A DNA stretch of 64,000 nt, taken from assembly GCA_009779895.1 (NCBI GenBank), contig WRBB01000003.1, forward strand, positions 1-64,000. The letters are read 5' to 3'. Shown here one piece after another: positions 1 through 9,137 of this stretch. The position numbers and the translations under genes were made by a program. Each line of letters begins with the position of its first letter. The first letter of the stretch is position 1. The DNA comes from Lachnospiraceae bacterium. GTDB taxonomy: Bacteria > Bacillota > Clostridia > Lachnospirales > Lachnospiraceae. The notes beneath the pieces were generated by a model, which was not told the DNA's origin, searched no databases, and was given only the letters and a program-made list of their open reading frames with translations.

Positions 1-160
1 AAGCGTGAGAACTTAACAATACAACATATATGTAAAAACCGCTACATTTTTTTATCTATTTCAAGAAATGGTAAGCAAAAGGAAAAGTTGTACTAGCCGT
101 CGCGTCAGCGATTTGGTACAATATAAGGGCTGATTTAAAATGACTGGATGAGGAGAAAAA

Positions 161-811
161 ATGGGACTTTTATCATATATTAACGAAGAGATTCAAGTAA
201 TACGTGAACGTGACCCGGCCATAAAATTAAACTTAGAGGTGTTACTTTACCCTGGTTTTAAGGCAATTATGAGTTATCGTTTGGCACATCGTTTGTACAA
301 AAAAAGATTTTATTTTTTAGCACGTTGGATTTCCCAGCGTACTGCTCGTACCACTGGGATTGAGATTCATCCCGGCGCAAGGATTGGCAGAGGTTTGTTC
401 ATTGACCATGGCAGTGGTGTGGTGATTGGAGAAACAGCTATCATTGGGAATAATGTTACTTTATATCAAGGGGTAACATTAGGTGGTACAGGCAAAGAAA
501 AGGGCAAGCGTCATCCTACTTTGCAGGACAATGTTATGGTGAGTGCAGGCGCAAAGATTTTAGGATCCTTTACCATTGGGCGAAATTCAAAAATTGGAGC
601 AGGTTCTGTGGTTTTAGAAGAAGTTCCGCCGAATTGCACCGTGGTTGGTGTGCCCGGTCGCATTGTAAAACGTGGGGAAAGCAAAATACCAAGGACTACC
701 TTAGCCCATGGTGATTTGCCTGATCCTGTACGCAATGACATCCAATGTTTGCGTGAAAAAGTGGAGGAATTAGAGCGGTTGATGCATGGGCAAAAAGAGA
801 AAAAGGAGTAA
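161..811 (+). CDS. cysE: Serine O-acetyltransferase
   Basis: Makes O-acetylserine from serine and acetyl-CoA, the committed step of cysteine synthesis in the cytoplasm. The 216-residue protein has a short helical N-terminus and then a left-handed beta-helix of hexapeptide repeats (about residues 65-165). The Asp82-His83 pair in [12 protein letters not shown] is the family's catalytic dyad, and the Gly-rich GVTLGGTGK loop follows. It is shorter than E. coli CysE, as usual for Bacillus/Clostridia. GAGGAG lies just ahead of the ATG. cysS begins 6 bases downstream, as in the classic cysE-cysS-mrnC-rlmB-sigH order. The 160 bases upstream hold a TACAAT-like -10 at 117-122 without a convincing -35. 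Confidence 0.95.
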   Translation: MGLLSYINEEIQVIRERDPAIKLNLEVLLYPGFKAIMSYRLAHRLYKKRFYFLARWISQRTARTTGIEIHPGARIGRGLFIDHGSGVVIGETAIIGNNVTLYQGVTLGGTGKEKGKRHPTLQDNVMVSAGAKILGSFTIGRNSKIGAGSVVLEEVPPNCTVVGVPGRIVKRGESKIPRTTLAHGDLPDPVRNDIQCLREKVEELERLMHGQKEKKE

Positions 812-817
812 AAACAA

Positions 818-2224
818 ATGAAACTTTATAATACATTATCAAGAACAAAAGAAACGTTTGTGCCTGTTGAAGCGGGAAAGGTTAAGATTTATGTTTGTGG
901 TCCCACTGTGTACAATTTTATTCACATTGGAAATGCCAGACCGATGATTGTATTTGATACGGTGCGCAGATATTTTATTTATAAAGGGTATGATGTGAAT
1001 TTTGTTTCAAATTTTACAGATATAGATGATAAGATTATTCAAGAGGCAATTGCAGAAGGGGTGACTGCGGAGGAAATTTCGAAACGCTATATCAAAGAAT
1101 GTTTGATTGATATGGCAAGTATGAATGTATTACCATCTACCACAACCCCTTTGGCCACGGAAGAAATTTGTGGCATGGTAGAAATGATTCAAACTTTGAT
1201 AAACAAGAGCTTCGCTTATCAAAAAAATGGAACGGTTTATTTTCGGGCACGGAAATTTGAAGATTATGGTAAGTTATCCGGTAAAAATTTAGATGATTTG
1301 CAAACAGGCGGACGTTCTCTGTTGGTTTCAGGGGTAGATGAAAAAGAAGATGCTTTGGACTTTGTTCTTTGGAAGCCCAAAAAAGAGGGAGAACCTGCTT
1401 GGGAGTCGCCTTGGAGTGCCGGTCGTCCGGGTTGGCACATTGAATGCTCTGCCATGTCTAAAAAATATTTGGGTGAAGAAATTGATATTCATGCAGGTGG
1501 GGAAGATTTGGTATTCCCCCATCATGAAAATGAAATTGCGCAAAGTGAAGCAGCCAATGGAAAGCGATTTGCCAAATATTGGATACACAACGCTTTTTTA
1601 AACATTGATAATCGTAAGATGTCAAAGTCTGAGGGGAATTTTTTTACGGTAAGAGAAGTTGCTGCAAAATATGATTTACAAGTATTGCGTTTCTTTATGC
1701 TGTGTGCCCATTATCGTAGTCCGTTGAATTTTTCGGAAGCATTGATGAAAGCAGCAAAAGCAGGTTTGGATCGGATTATTACGGCAGTGGATAATGTGAA
1801 ATTTTTAAAAGACAATACAAAAGTGATTGCACTTACAGACAAAGAAAAAGAATTGCTTTGTAAGATAGATGGTTTTGTGGTTGAATTTGAGCAGGCTATG
1901 GATGATGATTTTAATACAGCAGATGCTGTAACGGCTATTTTTGAATTGGCCAAATTTAGCAATAAACATGCAACAGGTGGTTCTTCTGTGGCATTTTTAA
2001 ATATGCTACAAGAAACATTTGTGAAATTAAGTGATGTTTTGGGTTTGATTGTGGATAAAAAAGCGGATATGTTAGCGAAGGATATCGAGCTTCTCATTGA
2101 AGCGCGCCAAGATGCCAGAAAAAACAAAGACTTTGCCAAAGCGGATGAAATTCGGGATGAATTATTATCACAAGGGATCGTTTTGGAAGATACCCGTGAA
2201 GGAGTTAAATGGAAGAAAGCATAA
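818..2224 (+). CDS. cysS: Cysteinyl-tRNA synthetase
   Basis: Class I synthetase that charges tRNA-Cys. The 468-residue length is normal. Visible motifs are the HIGN signature (residues 36-39), KMSKS (267-271), and zinc ligands Cys27 (YVCGPT), the Cys of WHIECSAM, and the His residues of HAGGEDLVFPHHENE. The start has AAGGAG 8 bases upstream. Its last 16 bases overlap the start of mrnC, so the two are probably translationally coupled. Placing cysE next to cysS couples cysteine synthesis to its use, as in Bacillus subtilis. Confidence 0.97.
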   Translation: MKLYNTLSRTKETFVPVEAGKVKIYVCGPTVYNFIHIGNARPMIVFDTVRRYFIYKGYDVNFVSNFTDIDDKIIQEAIAEGVTAEEISKRYIKECLIDMASMNVLPSTTTPLATEEICGMVEMIQTLINKSFAYQKNGTVYFRARKFEDYGKLSGKNLDDLQTGGRSLLVSGVDEKEDALDFVLWKPKKEGEPAWESPWSAGRPGWHIECSAMSKKYLGEEIDIHAGGEDLVFPHHENEIAQSEAANGKRFAKYWIHNAFLNIDNRKMSKSEGNFFTVREVAAKYDLQVLRFFMLCAHYRSPLNFSEALMKAAKAGLDRIITAVDNVKFLKDNTKVIALTDKEKELLCKIDGFVVEFEQAMDDDFNTADAVTAIFELAKFSNKHATGGSSVAFLNMLQETFVKLSDVLGLIVDKKADMLAKDIELLIEARQDARKNKDFAKADEIRDELLSQGIVLEDTREGVKWKKA

Positions 2225-2658
2225 AATTGGGATTGGATTATTATATTCAAGAAACCTTTGATTTGAAACAGATCGACGTTCAGTCATATTCGCCTTTGGT
2301 ATTTGCTTATATCGGTGATTGTGTTTATGATTTAATCATCAAATCCATGGTGGTTCAGCAAGGAAATCGACAGGTACAAAAGCTCCATCAAGATACCAGC
2401 AAATTGGTGCAAGCTTCTGCCCAGTCTGCGATTATGCGATTTATTCAAGCACATTTGACAGAGGAAGAGCACGTCATTTATCGACGGGGTAGAAATGCAA
2501 AGTCTGTCACACCTGCTAAAAATCAGTCCATTACAGATTATCGCAGGGCTACAGGTTTTGAGGCTTTATTGGGTTTTTTATATTTGAAGAAAGAATATGC
2601 AAGAATCATGGAATTGGTAAAAATGGGATTGGAGAAATATAATGATGGAAAATCTTGA
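2209..2658 (+). CDS. mrnC: Mini-ribonuclease III
   Basis: Stand-alone RNase III catalytic domain without a dsRNA-binding domain; the family matures 23S rRNA ends. The 149-residue protein carries AYIGDCVYDL, whose Asp belongs to the metal-binding site, and the family block SVTPAKNQSITDYRRATGFE. The ATG lies inside the end of cysS with GAAGGAGTTAA directly upstream, and the gene overlaps rlmB by 17 bases. Length and synteny both fit MrnC (YazC). Confidence 0.93.
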   Translation: MEESIKLGLDYYIQETFDLKQIDVQSYSPLVFAYIGDCVYDLIIKSMVVQQGNRQVQKLHQDTSKLVQASAQSAIMRFIQAHLTEEEHVIYRRGRNAKSVTPAKNQSITDYRRATGFEALLGFLYLKKEYARIMELVKMGLEKYNDGKS

Positions 2659-3412
2659 GCAAAATCAAGCACTGATAGAGTCGCAGATGATTGAGGGGCG
2701 CAACGTGGTCATAGAAGCCTTTCGTTCCGGCAAAACCATTGATAAGGTTTTTATCTTAGACGGAAGTCAGGACGGAGCCATTCAGACAGTGCTTCGTGAG
2801 GCCAAAAAGCAGGACACGATTCTTCATTTTGTAAGTAAAGATCGTTTAAATCAAATGAGTGAAACAGGAAAGCACCAAGGTGTGATTGCTTATTTGTCAT
2901 CTTATGAATATAGTGAAATTTCGGATATGTTGGCATTGGCAAAGGAAAAAGAAGAGCCTCCTTTTTTGATTTTATTGGATCATATTGAAGACCCCCATAA
3001 TTTAGGGGCGATTATCAGGACCGCCAATTTGGCGGGTGCCCATGGTGTGATTATTCCAAAACGTCGGGCAGTCGGTCTTACGGCAACGGTCGTAAAAACT
3101 TCAGCCGGTGCTTTGCACTATACACCGGTGGCAAAAGTGACCAATCTGACCAAAACCATAGAAACATTAAAAAAAGAAGGCATATGGTTTGTTTGTGCGG
3201 ATATGACGGGAGAAACTATGTATTCTTTTAATTTAACCGGTCCGTTGGGCTTGGTGATTGGCAATGAGGGGGCAGGTGTCAGTCGCTTGGTAAAAGAGGC
3301 TTGTGATTATGTGGCGAAGATTCCGGTGCAAGGGGATATTGATTCTTTGAATGCTTCGGTGGCGACAGGGGTTTTTGCCTTTGAAATTGTTCGGCAACGT
3401 TTACAAAAGTAG
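2642..3412 (+). CDS. rlmB: 23S rRNA 2'-O-methyltransferase, TrmH/SpoU family (RlmB-like)
   Basis: SPOUT-class methyltransferase of 256 residues, predicted to methylate the 2'-OH of a 23S rRNA guanosine with S-adenosylmethionine. It has an N-terminal substrate-binding domain (IEGRNVVIEAFRSG) and the three SpoU motifs: DHIEDPHNLGAIIRTANLAG, GLVIGNEGAGVSRLV and IPVQGDIDSLNASVATGVFA. The trefoil-knot residues are intact. GGAG precedes the start inside mrnC. Rae1 (yacP), usually the next gene in Bacillus, is absent; sigH follows directly. Confidence 0.92.
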   Translation: MMENLEQNQALIESQMIEGRNVVIEAFRSGKTIDKVFILDGSQDGAIQTVLREAKKQDTILHFVSKDRLNQMSETGKHQGVIAYLSSYEYSEISDMLALAKEKEEPPFLILLDHIEDPHNLGAIIRTANLAGAHGVIIPKRRAVGLTATVVKTSAGALHYTPVAKVTNLTKTIETLKKEGIWFVCADMTGETMYSFNLTGPLGLVIGNEGAGVSRLVKEACDYVAKIPVQGDIDSLNASVATGVFAFEIVRQRLQK

Positions 3413-3434
3413 CATTCAATTTGGAGAAATTAAA

Positions 3435-4058
3435 ATGTATAACAATGCCTATGATACTTGGGCAGATGAGGACTTAATTGTTCATTTGCGTCGAGGTGAA
3501 GAGGATATTATGGATTACCTGATGATAAAGTATAAAGGCTTAGTGCGAAGTAAAGCTAAGGCTATGTTTTTATTGGGTGGGGAAAATGACGACTTGATTC
3601 AAGAGGGTATGATTGGTTTAATGAAAGCTGTTCGCAATTTTGATGAAAATCAGGGGGCGGCTTTTTCTACTTTTGCAAATTTATGTATATCCAGGCAAAT
3701 GTATACAGCCATTGAATGGGCCGGACGGATGAAGCATATGCCTTTGAATTATTACGTATCTTTATATGAAGATGAAACATCGGATGACGAAAAAAAACCA
3801 TTCTTAATTGATACCATAGAGTCGGAAGCAAACAACAATCCGGAAGTTTTATATTTTGGAAAAGAGTTGATAGAGGGTTTTATTGAACGATTGACAAAAC
3901 GATTAAGCCCTTTGGAAAATAAAGTATTACCCTTGCATTTATTGGGGCATGATTATCAACATATTGCAAAAATCCTAGATAAAACCCCAAAAGCAATTGA
4001 CAATGCATTACAACGTTGCAAGCAAAAGGCAGAAAAATTATTACAGGAGGAAATGTAA
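3435..4058 (+). CDS. sigH: RNA polymerase sigma factor SigH (Spo0H-like)
   Basis: Sigma-70 family factor of 207 residues, the size of Bacillus Spo0H, which directs transition-state and early sporulation transcription. Region 2 is visible in the DDLIQEGMIGLMKAVRNFD block and the FSTFANLCISRQM block. Region 4 is the C-terminal helix-turn-helix around LSPLENKVLPLHLLGHDYQHIAKIL. An upstream in-frame codon at 3351 lies inside rlmB and has no ribosome binding site. The ATG at 3435 has TTGGAG 9 bases upstream and gives the family length. Position after mrnC-rlmB is the conserved SigH location. Whether the organism sporulates cannot be read from this window. Confidence 0.88.
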   Translation: MYNNAYDTWADEDLIVHLRRGEEDIMDYLMIKYKGLVRSKAKAMFLLGGENDDLIQEGMIGLMKAVRNFDENQGAAFSTFANLCISRQMYTAIEWAGRMKHMPLNYYVSLYEDETSDDEKKPFLIDTIESEANNNPEVLYFGKELIEGFIERLTKRLSPLENKVLPLHLLGHDYQHIAKILDKTPKAIDNALQRCKQKAEKLLQEEM

Positions 4059-4694
4059 ATGAAAGTAGTATTGGTAAATGGAAGTCCAAACAAGGAAGGA
4101 AGTACCTATGTGGCATTAAAGGAAATCGCGGATACCCTATATCAAGCCGGTGTAGAAAGTGAGATCTTTTGGTTGGGCAAAAAGGCCATTGGTGGTTGCA
4201 TTGCCTGTGGACAGTGTGGGACGTTAAAAAAATGTGTATTTGATGATGTGGTAAATGAATTTAGGGAAATCGCCATGGGTGCGGATGGCTTTGTTTTTGG
4301 CACTCCGGTTCATTTTGCTTCAGCAAGTGGTAATATAACATCATTTATGGACCGACTCTTTTATTCAGAGGCAGTTGGAAATCGCTGTGCCGCCTTAAAA
4401 TTAAAGCCGGCAGCTTCTGTTGCGATTGCCAGACGTGGTGGTGCTAGTGCGGCTTTGGATCAATTGAATAAATATATCAATTATGCGGAAATGCCCATGG
4501 TTTCTTCCAGTTATTGGAATATGGTTCATGGAGCCAATGCAAAGGATGTACCCGAGGATAAAGAGGGATTGTACACCATGCGGGTATTGGCACGGAATAT
4601 GGTTTATTTGCTCAAATGTTTGGAAGCCGGAAAAAATGCCGAAATATCCCCACCGGAATATGAGAAAAAGCAGTGGACAAATTTTATTCGATAG
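4059..4694 (+). CDS. Iron-sulfur flavoprotein / NADPH-dependent FMN reductase family protein
   Basis: Flavodoxin-fold protein of 211 residues. VLVNGSPNKEGST at the N-terminus is the FMN phosphate loop. Cys47, Cys50, Cys53 and Cys59 form the compact C-x2-C-x2-C-x5-C motif that holds a 4Fe-4S cluster in archaeal and clostridial iron-sulfur flavoproteins. GTPVHFASASGNITSFMDR is the second FMN-contacting segment. The ATG follows the sigH stop with no gap and uses the AGGAGG at the end of sigH, so it is co-translated with sigH. Likely role: intracellular electron transfer or reduction of oxygen species or quinones. The substrate is unknown. Confidence 0.8.
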   Translation: MKVVLVNGSPNKEGSTYVALKEIADTLYQAGVESEIFWLGKKAIGGCIACGQCGTLKKCVFDDVVNEFREIAMGADGFVFGTPVHFASASGNITSFMDRLFYSEAVGNRCAALKLKPAASVAIARRGGASAALDQLNKYINYAEMPMVSSSYWNMVHGANAKDVPEDKEGLYTMRVLARNMVYLLKCLEAGKNAEISPPEYEKKQWTNFIR

Positions 4695-4740
4695 GACAGC
4701 ATAAATGAATGAATATAGAATGGTTATTTATTTGTATGTA

Positions 4741-4812
<72 letters not shown>

Positions 4813-4881
4813 AAATGCAACATATTTTTCATACGCAACATTAGTAATATACTACATAGAAGGGAGCGTTGTCAAGATATA

Positions 4882-5568
4882 ATGCAATATCTACTTTTGT
4901 TTTTAGAGGGTATTATTACTTTTATTTCTCCTTGCTTTTTGCCTTTGCTACCGATGTATATTTCTTATCTCGCAAAGAGCAATGAGACAGGAGAGGAAGA
5001 AAAGTCCTTTCTCAATGCGATCGGGTTCGTATTGGGGTTTTCGTTGGTGTTCATTGCATTAGGGGCATTTGCCGGAAGTCTGGGGGGATTACTTCGAGAT
5101 TATAGCATTCAAATCAATATCATAACCGGATTGATTGTTGTGATGTTTGGTTTGAATTATTTGGGCATATTCCGTTTTCGGTTTCCGTCTTTCTCTAAAA
5201 GATTACATGAAAAATGGGCGGACAAAGAAAGTAAAACCTTACATTTTCCGTCGGCGTTTTTGTTTGGTATGATATTTTCCATTACGTGGACCCCTTGTGT
5301 TGGAGCTTTTCTTGGTGCAGCATTACTTCGAGCAGCAGGGCAGGGTAGCTTGCTAGAGGGGATGATGATGTTATTTGTTTTTTCCATGGGCATCGGTATA
5401 CCTTTTATTGTAAGTGCCATGCTGATTAGCCGATTAAAAGTTGCATTTTCCTTTATTAAAAAGCATTATCGGGTTATTAACGCTTTTTCCGGTGGGTTAT
5501 TGATTGTGATTGGGATACTTATGATGACAGGAATTTTTGGACGTTTTATCATGGCCCTCGTACCATAA
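4882..5568 (+). CDS. ccdA: CcdA/DsbD-family thiol-disulfide membrane transporter
   Basis: Six-helix membrane protein of 228 residues that passes reducing equivalents from cytoplasmic thioredoxin across the membrane to extracytoplasmic thiol-disulfide proteins. The paired redox cysteines are Cys18 (FISPCFLPLLP) and Cys139 (TWTPCVGAFLG), the hallmark of the family. The reading frame stays open back into the tRNA. The ATG at 4882 is chosen because it begins the first membrane helix, although its best Shine-Dalgarno (GAAGGGAG) is about 15 bases away. The likely partner is the TlpA-like protein encoded 28 bases downstream. Confidence 0.9.
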   Translation: MQYLLLFLEGIITFISPCFLPLLPMYISYLAKSNETGEEEKSFLNAIGFVLGFSLVFIALGAFAGSLGGLLRDYSIQINIITGLIVVMFGLNYLGIFRFRFPSFSKRLHEKWADKESKTLHFPSAFLFGMIFSITWTPCVGAFLGAALLRAAGQGSLLEGMMMLFVFSMGIGIPFIVSAMLISRLKVAFSFIKKHYRVINAFSGGLLIVIGILMMTGIFGRFIMALVP

Positions 5569-5596
5569 AGGATTGTTTCGGAAAGGATGATGATTT

Positions 5597-6154
5597 ATGG
5601 AAAATAAAAAAACGAAACTCTTATTTGGGATGGTAGCTTTTGTTGCATTACTGATTGTTGCTGTATTTGTTTATAATCACTTTGTCGATTCGGAAGGCAG
5701 TTCAGAAAATTTGGTATCTATTGGAGAGGAAGACAATCCCATTGTAGCAACGGATTTTGTCATGACGAATGAACAGAACGAAGAAGTACAATTATCCGGT
5801 TTTTTCGGCAAACCCATCGTGCTTAATTTTTGGGCAACATGGTGTCCATCCTGTGTGGCAGAATCGCCATATTTTGAAAAATTGTATCAAGAAATGGGGG
5901 ACGAGGTTCATTTCATTAAAGTTAATCTTTTGGACGGGCAACGTGAAACGAGAGCGCGTGTGGATGATTATATGATAAACAATGATTACCATTTTCCTGT
6001 TTATTTTGATATAACAGGAGAAGGAGCGGCAAACTATGGCGTGCGCTCCATTCCCTTTTCTATATTTATTGACGCAAATGGTTATGTTGTTGGTGCTGCG
6101 CAAGGTACGTTGGATGAAGCTGGTTTACGCCAGGGAATCCGGATGGCCCAATAA
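5597..6154 (+). CDS. TlpA/ResA-like membrane-anchored thioredoxin
   Basis: A 185-residue extracytoplasmic redox protein: a short cytoplasmic start, one membrane anchor (about residues 8-27), an acidic linker, then a thioredoxin fold with the WCPSC active site (Cys83, Cys86) and the cis-Pro loop [10 protein letters not shown]. It most likely takes electrons from the CcdA-like protein just upstream to reduce extracytoplasmic disulfides. Cytochrome c maturation is possible, but no cytochrome genes are visible. Its 3' end overlaps the convergent ald gene by 30 bases. Confidence 0.88.
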   Translation: MENKKTKLLFGMVAFVALLIVAVFVYNHFVDSEGSSENLVSIGEEDNPIVATDFVMTNEQNEEVQLSGFFGKPIVLNFWATWCPSCVAESPYFEKLYQEMGDEVHFIKVNLLDGQRETRARVDDYMINNDYHFPVYFDITGEGAANYGVRSIPFSIFIDANGYVVGAAQGTLDEAGLRQGIRMAQ

Positions 6155-7258
6155 TGTGTTTGCATCTACATATTCTAAGTCTTGCGCTTCTGCGATGGCT
6201 TCGTAAACTATCTTGCCTTTTAGCGTGTTGAGCCCTTGCAACAATGCAGGATTTTCCTGACAGGCTTTTTGATAGCCTTTGTTTGCGATTTCCAAAGCAT
6301 AAGGTATCGTCACATTGGTTAAAGCCATGGTTGATGTGCGTGGCACTGCCCCTGGCATATTTGCCACAGAATAATGAATGATATTGTGTTTTTCAAAGGT
6401 GGGTGCATCGTGGCTGGTGATTCGATCAATGGTCTCAAAACTGCCACCTTGGTCAATGGCGATATCTACGATAACCGAGCCACTTTCCATTTTTTTTACA
6501 ACTTCTTCAGAAACTAGCGTAGGTGCTTTGGCACCTGGAATAAGCACTGCTCCAATTACCAAATCAGATTTTTTCACTGATTCTTCGATGGTATATGGAT
6601 TGGACATCAGCGTGTGAATACTATTGCCAAAAATATCATCCAATTGACGCAAGCGGTTGGCATCTACGTCCAAAATGGTCACATCTGCCCCTAGCCCAAT
6701 GGCAATTTTTGCAGCGTTGAGACCGGCAACACCACCACCGATGATGGTAACGCGGGCACGAGCCACGCCGGGTACTCCTGCCAATAACATACCTTTTCCA
6801 CCATTGCTACGTTCTAAAAAACGCGCTCCGATTTGCACGGACATTCTTCCGGCGACTTCACTCATTGGCATAAGCAACGGGAGAGAACCGTCTTTTAATT
6901 GAACGGTTTCATAAGCGATACCTACGATTTTCTGTTCTAACATTTTTTTTGTCAAATCCAATTCAGGAGCTAAGTGTAAATAGGTAAACAAAATCAAGTT
7001 CTCTCGAAAAAAATCATATTCAGCAGGTAATGGCTCTTTTACTTTCATAACCATATCTACATCCCATGCTTCTTTTGCAGAGCTTACAATTGTTGCGCCT
7101 ACTTTTTGATAATCATCATCTGAAAAGCCTGAACCGAATCCCGCTTTTGTTTCAATCCGTACTTCATGCCCGAAATGAATGAGTTGTACAACACCCGCAG
7201 GTGTAATGGCAATTCGATTTTCATTGTTTTTTATTTCTTTTGGAATACCAATTCGCAT
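6125..7258 (-). CDS. ald: Alanine dehydrogenase
   Basis: NAD-dependent enzyme that interconverts L-alanine and pyruvate plus ammonia. The 377-residue length is typical. The N-terminal [17 protein letters not shown] block, the substrate Lys in [10 protein letters not shown], the catalytic His in YLHLAPE, and the NAD-binding [10 protein letters not shown] fold are all present. The frame extends to 7297, but the ATG at 7258 has GGGGAGAG upstream and gives the family N-terminus. Its last 30 bases overlap the end of the TlpA-like gene on the other strand. Confidence 0.96.
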   Translation of the reverse strand: MRIGIPKEIKNNENRIAITPAGVVQLIHFGHEVRIETKAGFGSGFSDDDYQKVGATIVSSAKEAWDVDMVMKVKEPLPAEYDFFRENLILFTYLHLAPELDLTKKMLEQKIVGIAYETVQLKDGSLPLLMPMSEVAGRMSVQIGARFLERSNGGKGMLLAGVPGVARARVTIIGGGVAGLNAAKIAIGLGADVTILDVDANRLRQLDDIFGNSIHTLMSNPYTIEESVKKSDLVIGAVLIPGAKAPTLVSEEVVKKMESGSVIVDIAIDQGGSFETIDRITSHDAPTFEKHNIIHYSVANMPGAVPRTSTMALTNVTIPYALEIANKGYQKACQENPALLQGLNTLKGKIVYEAIAEAQDLEYVDANTLLGHPDSLA

Positions 7259-7375
7259 ATGTCTCTCCCCTTTTTTATTCACATTTTCTAAAATCATATC
7301 ACATTTTAAAGGAATTTTCTAATGGTTTTTGATTTACTAGTCTTTGAAATTTAATTTTATTTTGCCTTTGACCTG

Positions 7376-7384
7376 TGTTATAAT
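7376..7384 (+). promoter_or_regulatory. Extended -10 promoter ahead of radC
   Basis: TGTTATAAT is a perfect TATAAT with the TGn extension; no good -35 is visible. The predicted transcription start, about 7391, makes a GTG start at 7390 impossible and supports the ATG at 7417 for radC. It would drive the start of the cell-shape operon. Confidence 0.5.
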
Positions 7385-7416
7385 AATGTGTGTTTGTGTT
7401 GCCGAATAAAATAGAC

Positions 7417-8112
7417 ATGAAGCAAGAAAATGGAATCAAATCATTGGCACCGGAGGAGCGTCCTTATGAGAAATGCGAGCGTTATGGTGTTTCTAGTTTG
7501 AGTAATATTGAATTGTTGGCGATTTTGCTTCGTAATGGAACAAAGGGCGAGAGTTCTTTGAACTTAGCAAAGCGCATTTTGTACAATGCTTCGTCTGGAG
7601 ATGGTTTATTGTCTTTACACGATTGGTCTAGCGAACAGCTTTTGGCTTTAAATGGCATTGGACGGGTCAAAACCATTCAAATTATGAGCCTATTGGAATT
7701 GGCAAAGCGTTTGGCGATGGCAAGAGCGGAGTCCGGTTTAAATTTCAAAGAACCGGCATCCATTGCCCGGTATTACATGGAGGATTTGCGACACAATAAA
7801 CAAGAGGTGATGAAATTACTGTTGTTGAATTCAAAAAACACGTTAATTGATTCGACGAATATCGCAAAGGGAACGGTAAATTCTTCTGTGATTACACCTC
7901 GTGAATTATTTATTATCGCATTGCAAAAGCATGCTGTTTCCATTATTCTTATGCACAATCACCCAAGTGGTGACCCTATGCCGAGTAAGGAGGATGTGCT
8001 TTTGACCAGACGTATTTATGAGGCAGGTGCTATGTTGGGCGTTGAATTGCTTGACCATATTGTGATTGGGAACAATTGTTATGTCAGTTTGCGAGAAAAA
8101 GGATTTTTATAA
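7417..8112 (+). CDS. radC: RadC family JAB-domain protein
   Basis: A 231-residue protein with an N-terminal helix-hairpin-helix region (LALNGIGRVKTIQIMSLLEL) and a C-terminal JAMM metalloprotease-like domain. The metal motif HNHPSGDPMPSKED is intact. The molecular role of the family is unsettled despite the historic DNA-repair name. The start at 7417 matches the usual MK...SLAPEERP opening but has no clear Shine-Dalgarno; an in-frame GTG at 7390 is an alternative. Placement directly before mreB-mreC-mreD is the usual arrangement in Firmicutes. Confidence 0.9.
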   Translation: MKQENGIKSLAPEERPYEKCERYGVSSLSNIELLAILLRNGTKGESSLNLAKRILYNASSGDGLLSLHDWSSEQLLALNGIGRVKTIQIMSLLELAKRLAMARAESGLNFKEPASIARYYMEDLRHNKQEVMKLLLLNSKNTLIDSTNIAKGTVNSSVITPRELFIIALQKHAVSIILMHNHPSGDPMPSKEDVLLTRRIYEAGAMLGVELLDHIVIGNNCYVSLREKGFL

Positions 8113-8114
8113 AA

Positions 8115-9137
8115 ATGCCTAGAAGTATTTATGGTTTAGATATTGGTACTTATGAAATCAAGGTTTTTGACAAAAAAAACAAAAAAATATGGAAGCAAAA
8201 AAACGTCATAGCGGTAAAAGGCAAGGATGATATTTTTGCAATGGGTGATGCCGCTTATGAGATGTATGAAAAAACCCCTGATGATATTCGGATTGTTTTT
8301 CCCATGCAAGAAGGTGCGATTGCCAGTTTTGACAGCATGCAATACCTATTGGGAACATTGCTGAATAATACTCGTTTGTTTGTGCGCGGTTCCGAATATT
8401 TGTTGGCTGTGCCGACTGATGTGACCGAGGTGGAAAAGCGTGCTTTTTATGATTTGGTTTTAAATTCACGTGGCAAAGCAAAATCGGTTCGTATTGTTGA
8501 GCGGGGGATTGTAGATGCTTTGGGGGCAGGTGTAGATATCTGGAGTACTTCCGGGGTGATGATTGCAAATTTTGGTGGTGGCACTACAGAACTTTCCGTT
8601 TTATCGGCAGGTGGTATGGTATTAAATCGTTTGGTGAAAATCGGCGGAACCCATTTAGACAATGCGATTATTAATTTGGTGCGCCGTAATCAAGACATGT
8701 TGATTGGTCATAGTGCAGCAGAAAATTTACGTTGTAAGTTCGGTGTTTTTGAACAAGAAACGGATGCCACAGCTATGGTGAGTGGTAAGAGTATTCTAAG
8801 CGGCATTCCCCATCGGAAAGATATTTCCAGTGGACTGGTGCGTGCTGCATTAAAAGAACCTTTAGAAGAATGTGTCAATGCCATCAAAATTATGATTGAT
8901 CGCACTCCTTCAGATATTCAAAAGGGGATTTTTGAAAATGGTCTTTATCTTACAGGTGGAATTGCCCGTATATCGGGTTTAGATTCTTTTTTGGAGTCTC
9001 ATATCAATTTGCCTGTCCATGTGGCACATGAACCTGAATTTAGTTCTATGCGTGGTTTAGAAGTGATTATGTCAAGTAAAGTTTATCGGAAGTTCTCTTA
9101 TTCTATGCTAAACGAGGATTATAGGTGGTTAAGGTAG
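8115..9137 (+). CDS. mreB: Rod-shape determining MreB/actin-like protein, divergent
   Basis: Actin-fold protein of 340 residues at the mreB position, 2 bases after radC and directly before mreC. Actin motifs are recognisable but degenerate: phosphate 1 is LDIGTYEIKVF, phosphate 2 is NFGGGTTELSVL, where MreB normally has DIGGGT, and the adenosine motif is LTGGIARISGLD. Loss of the phosphate-2 Asp and of the usual LDLGTANT suggests altered or absent ATP turnover. MreB forms membrane-associated filaments that organise PBP2 and RodA. The upstream start at 8076 lies in radC and is rejected in favour of 8115. Confidence 0.82.
   Translation: MPRSIYGLDIGTYEIKVFDKKNKKIWKQKNVIAVKGKDDIFAMGDAAYEMYEKTPDDIRIVFPMQEGAIASFDSMQYLLGTLLNNTRLFVRGSEYLLAVPTDVTEVEKRAFYDLVLNSRGKAKSVRIVERGIVDALGAGVDIWSTSGVMIANFGGGTTELSVLSAGGMVLNRLVKIGGTHLDNAIINLVRRNQDMLIGHSAAENLRCKFGVFEQETDATAMVSGKSILSGIPHRKDISSGLVRAALKEPLEECVNAIKIMIDRTPSDIQKGIFENGLYLTGGIARISGLDSFLESHINLPVHVAHEPEFSSMRGLEVIMSSKVYRKFSYSMLNEDYRWLR

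Noticed and set aside
8206-8568. 120-codon minus-strand open frame opposite the mreB-like gene
   Set aside because: Shadow of a well-supported gene on the other strand; no ribosome binding site or family resemblance.
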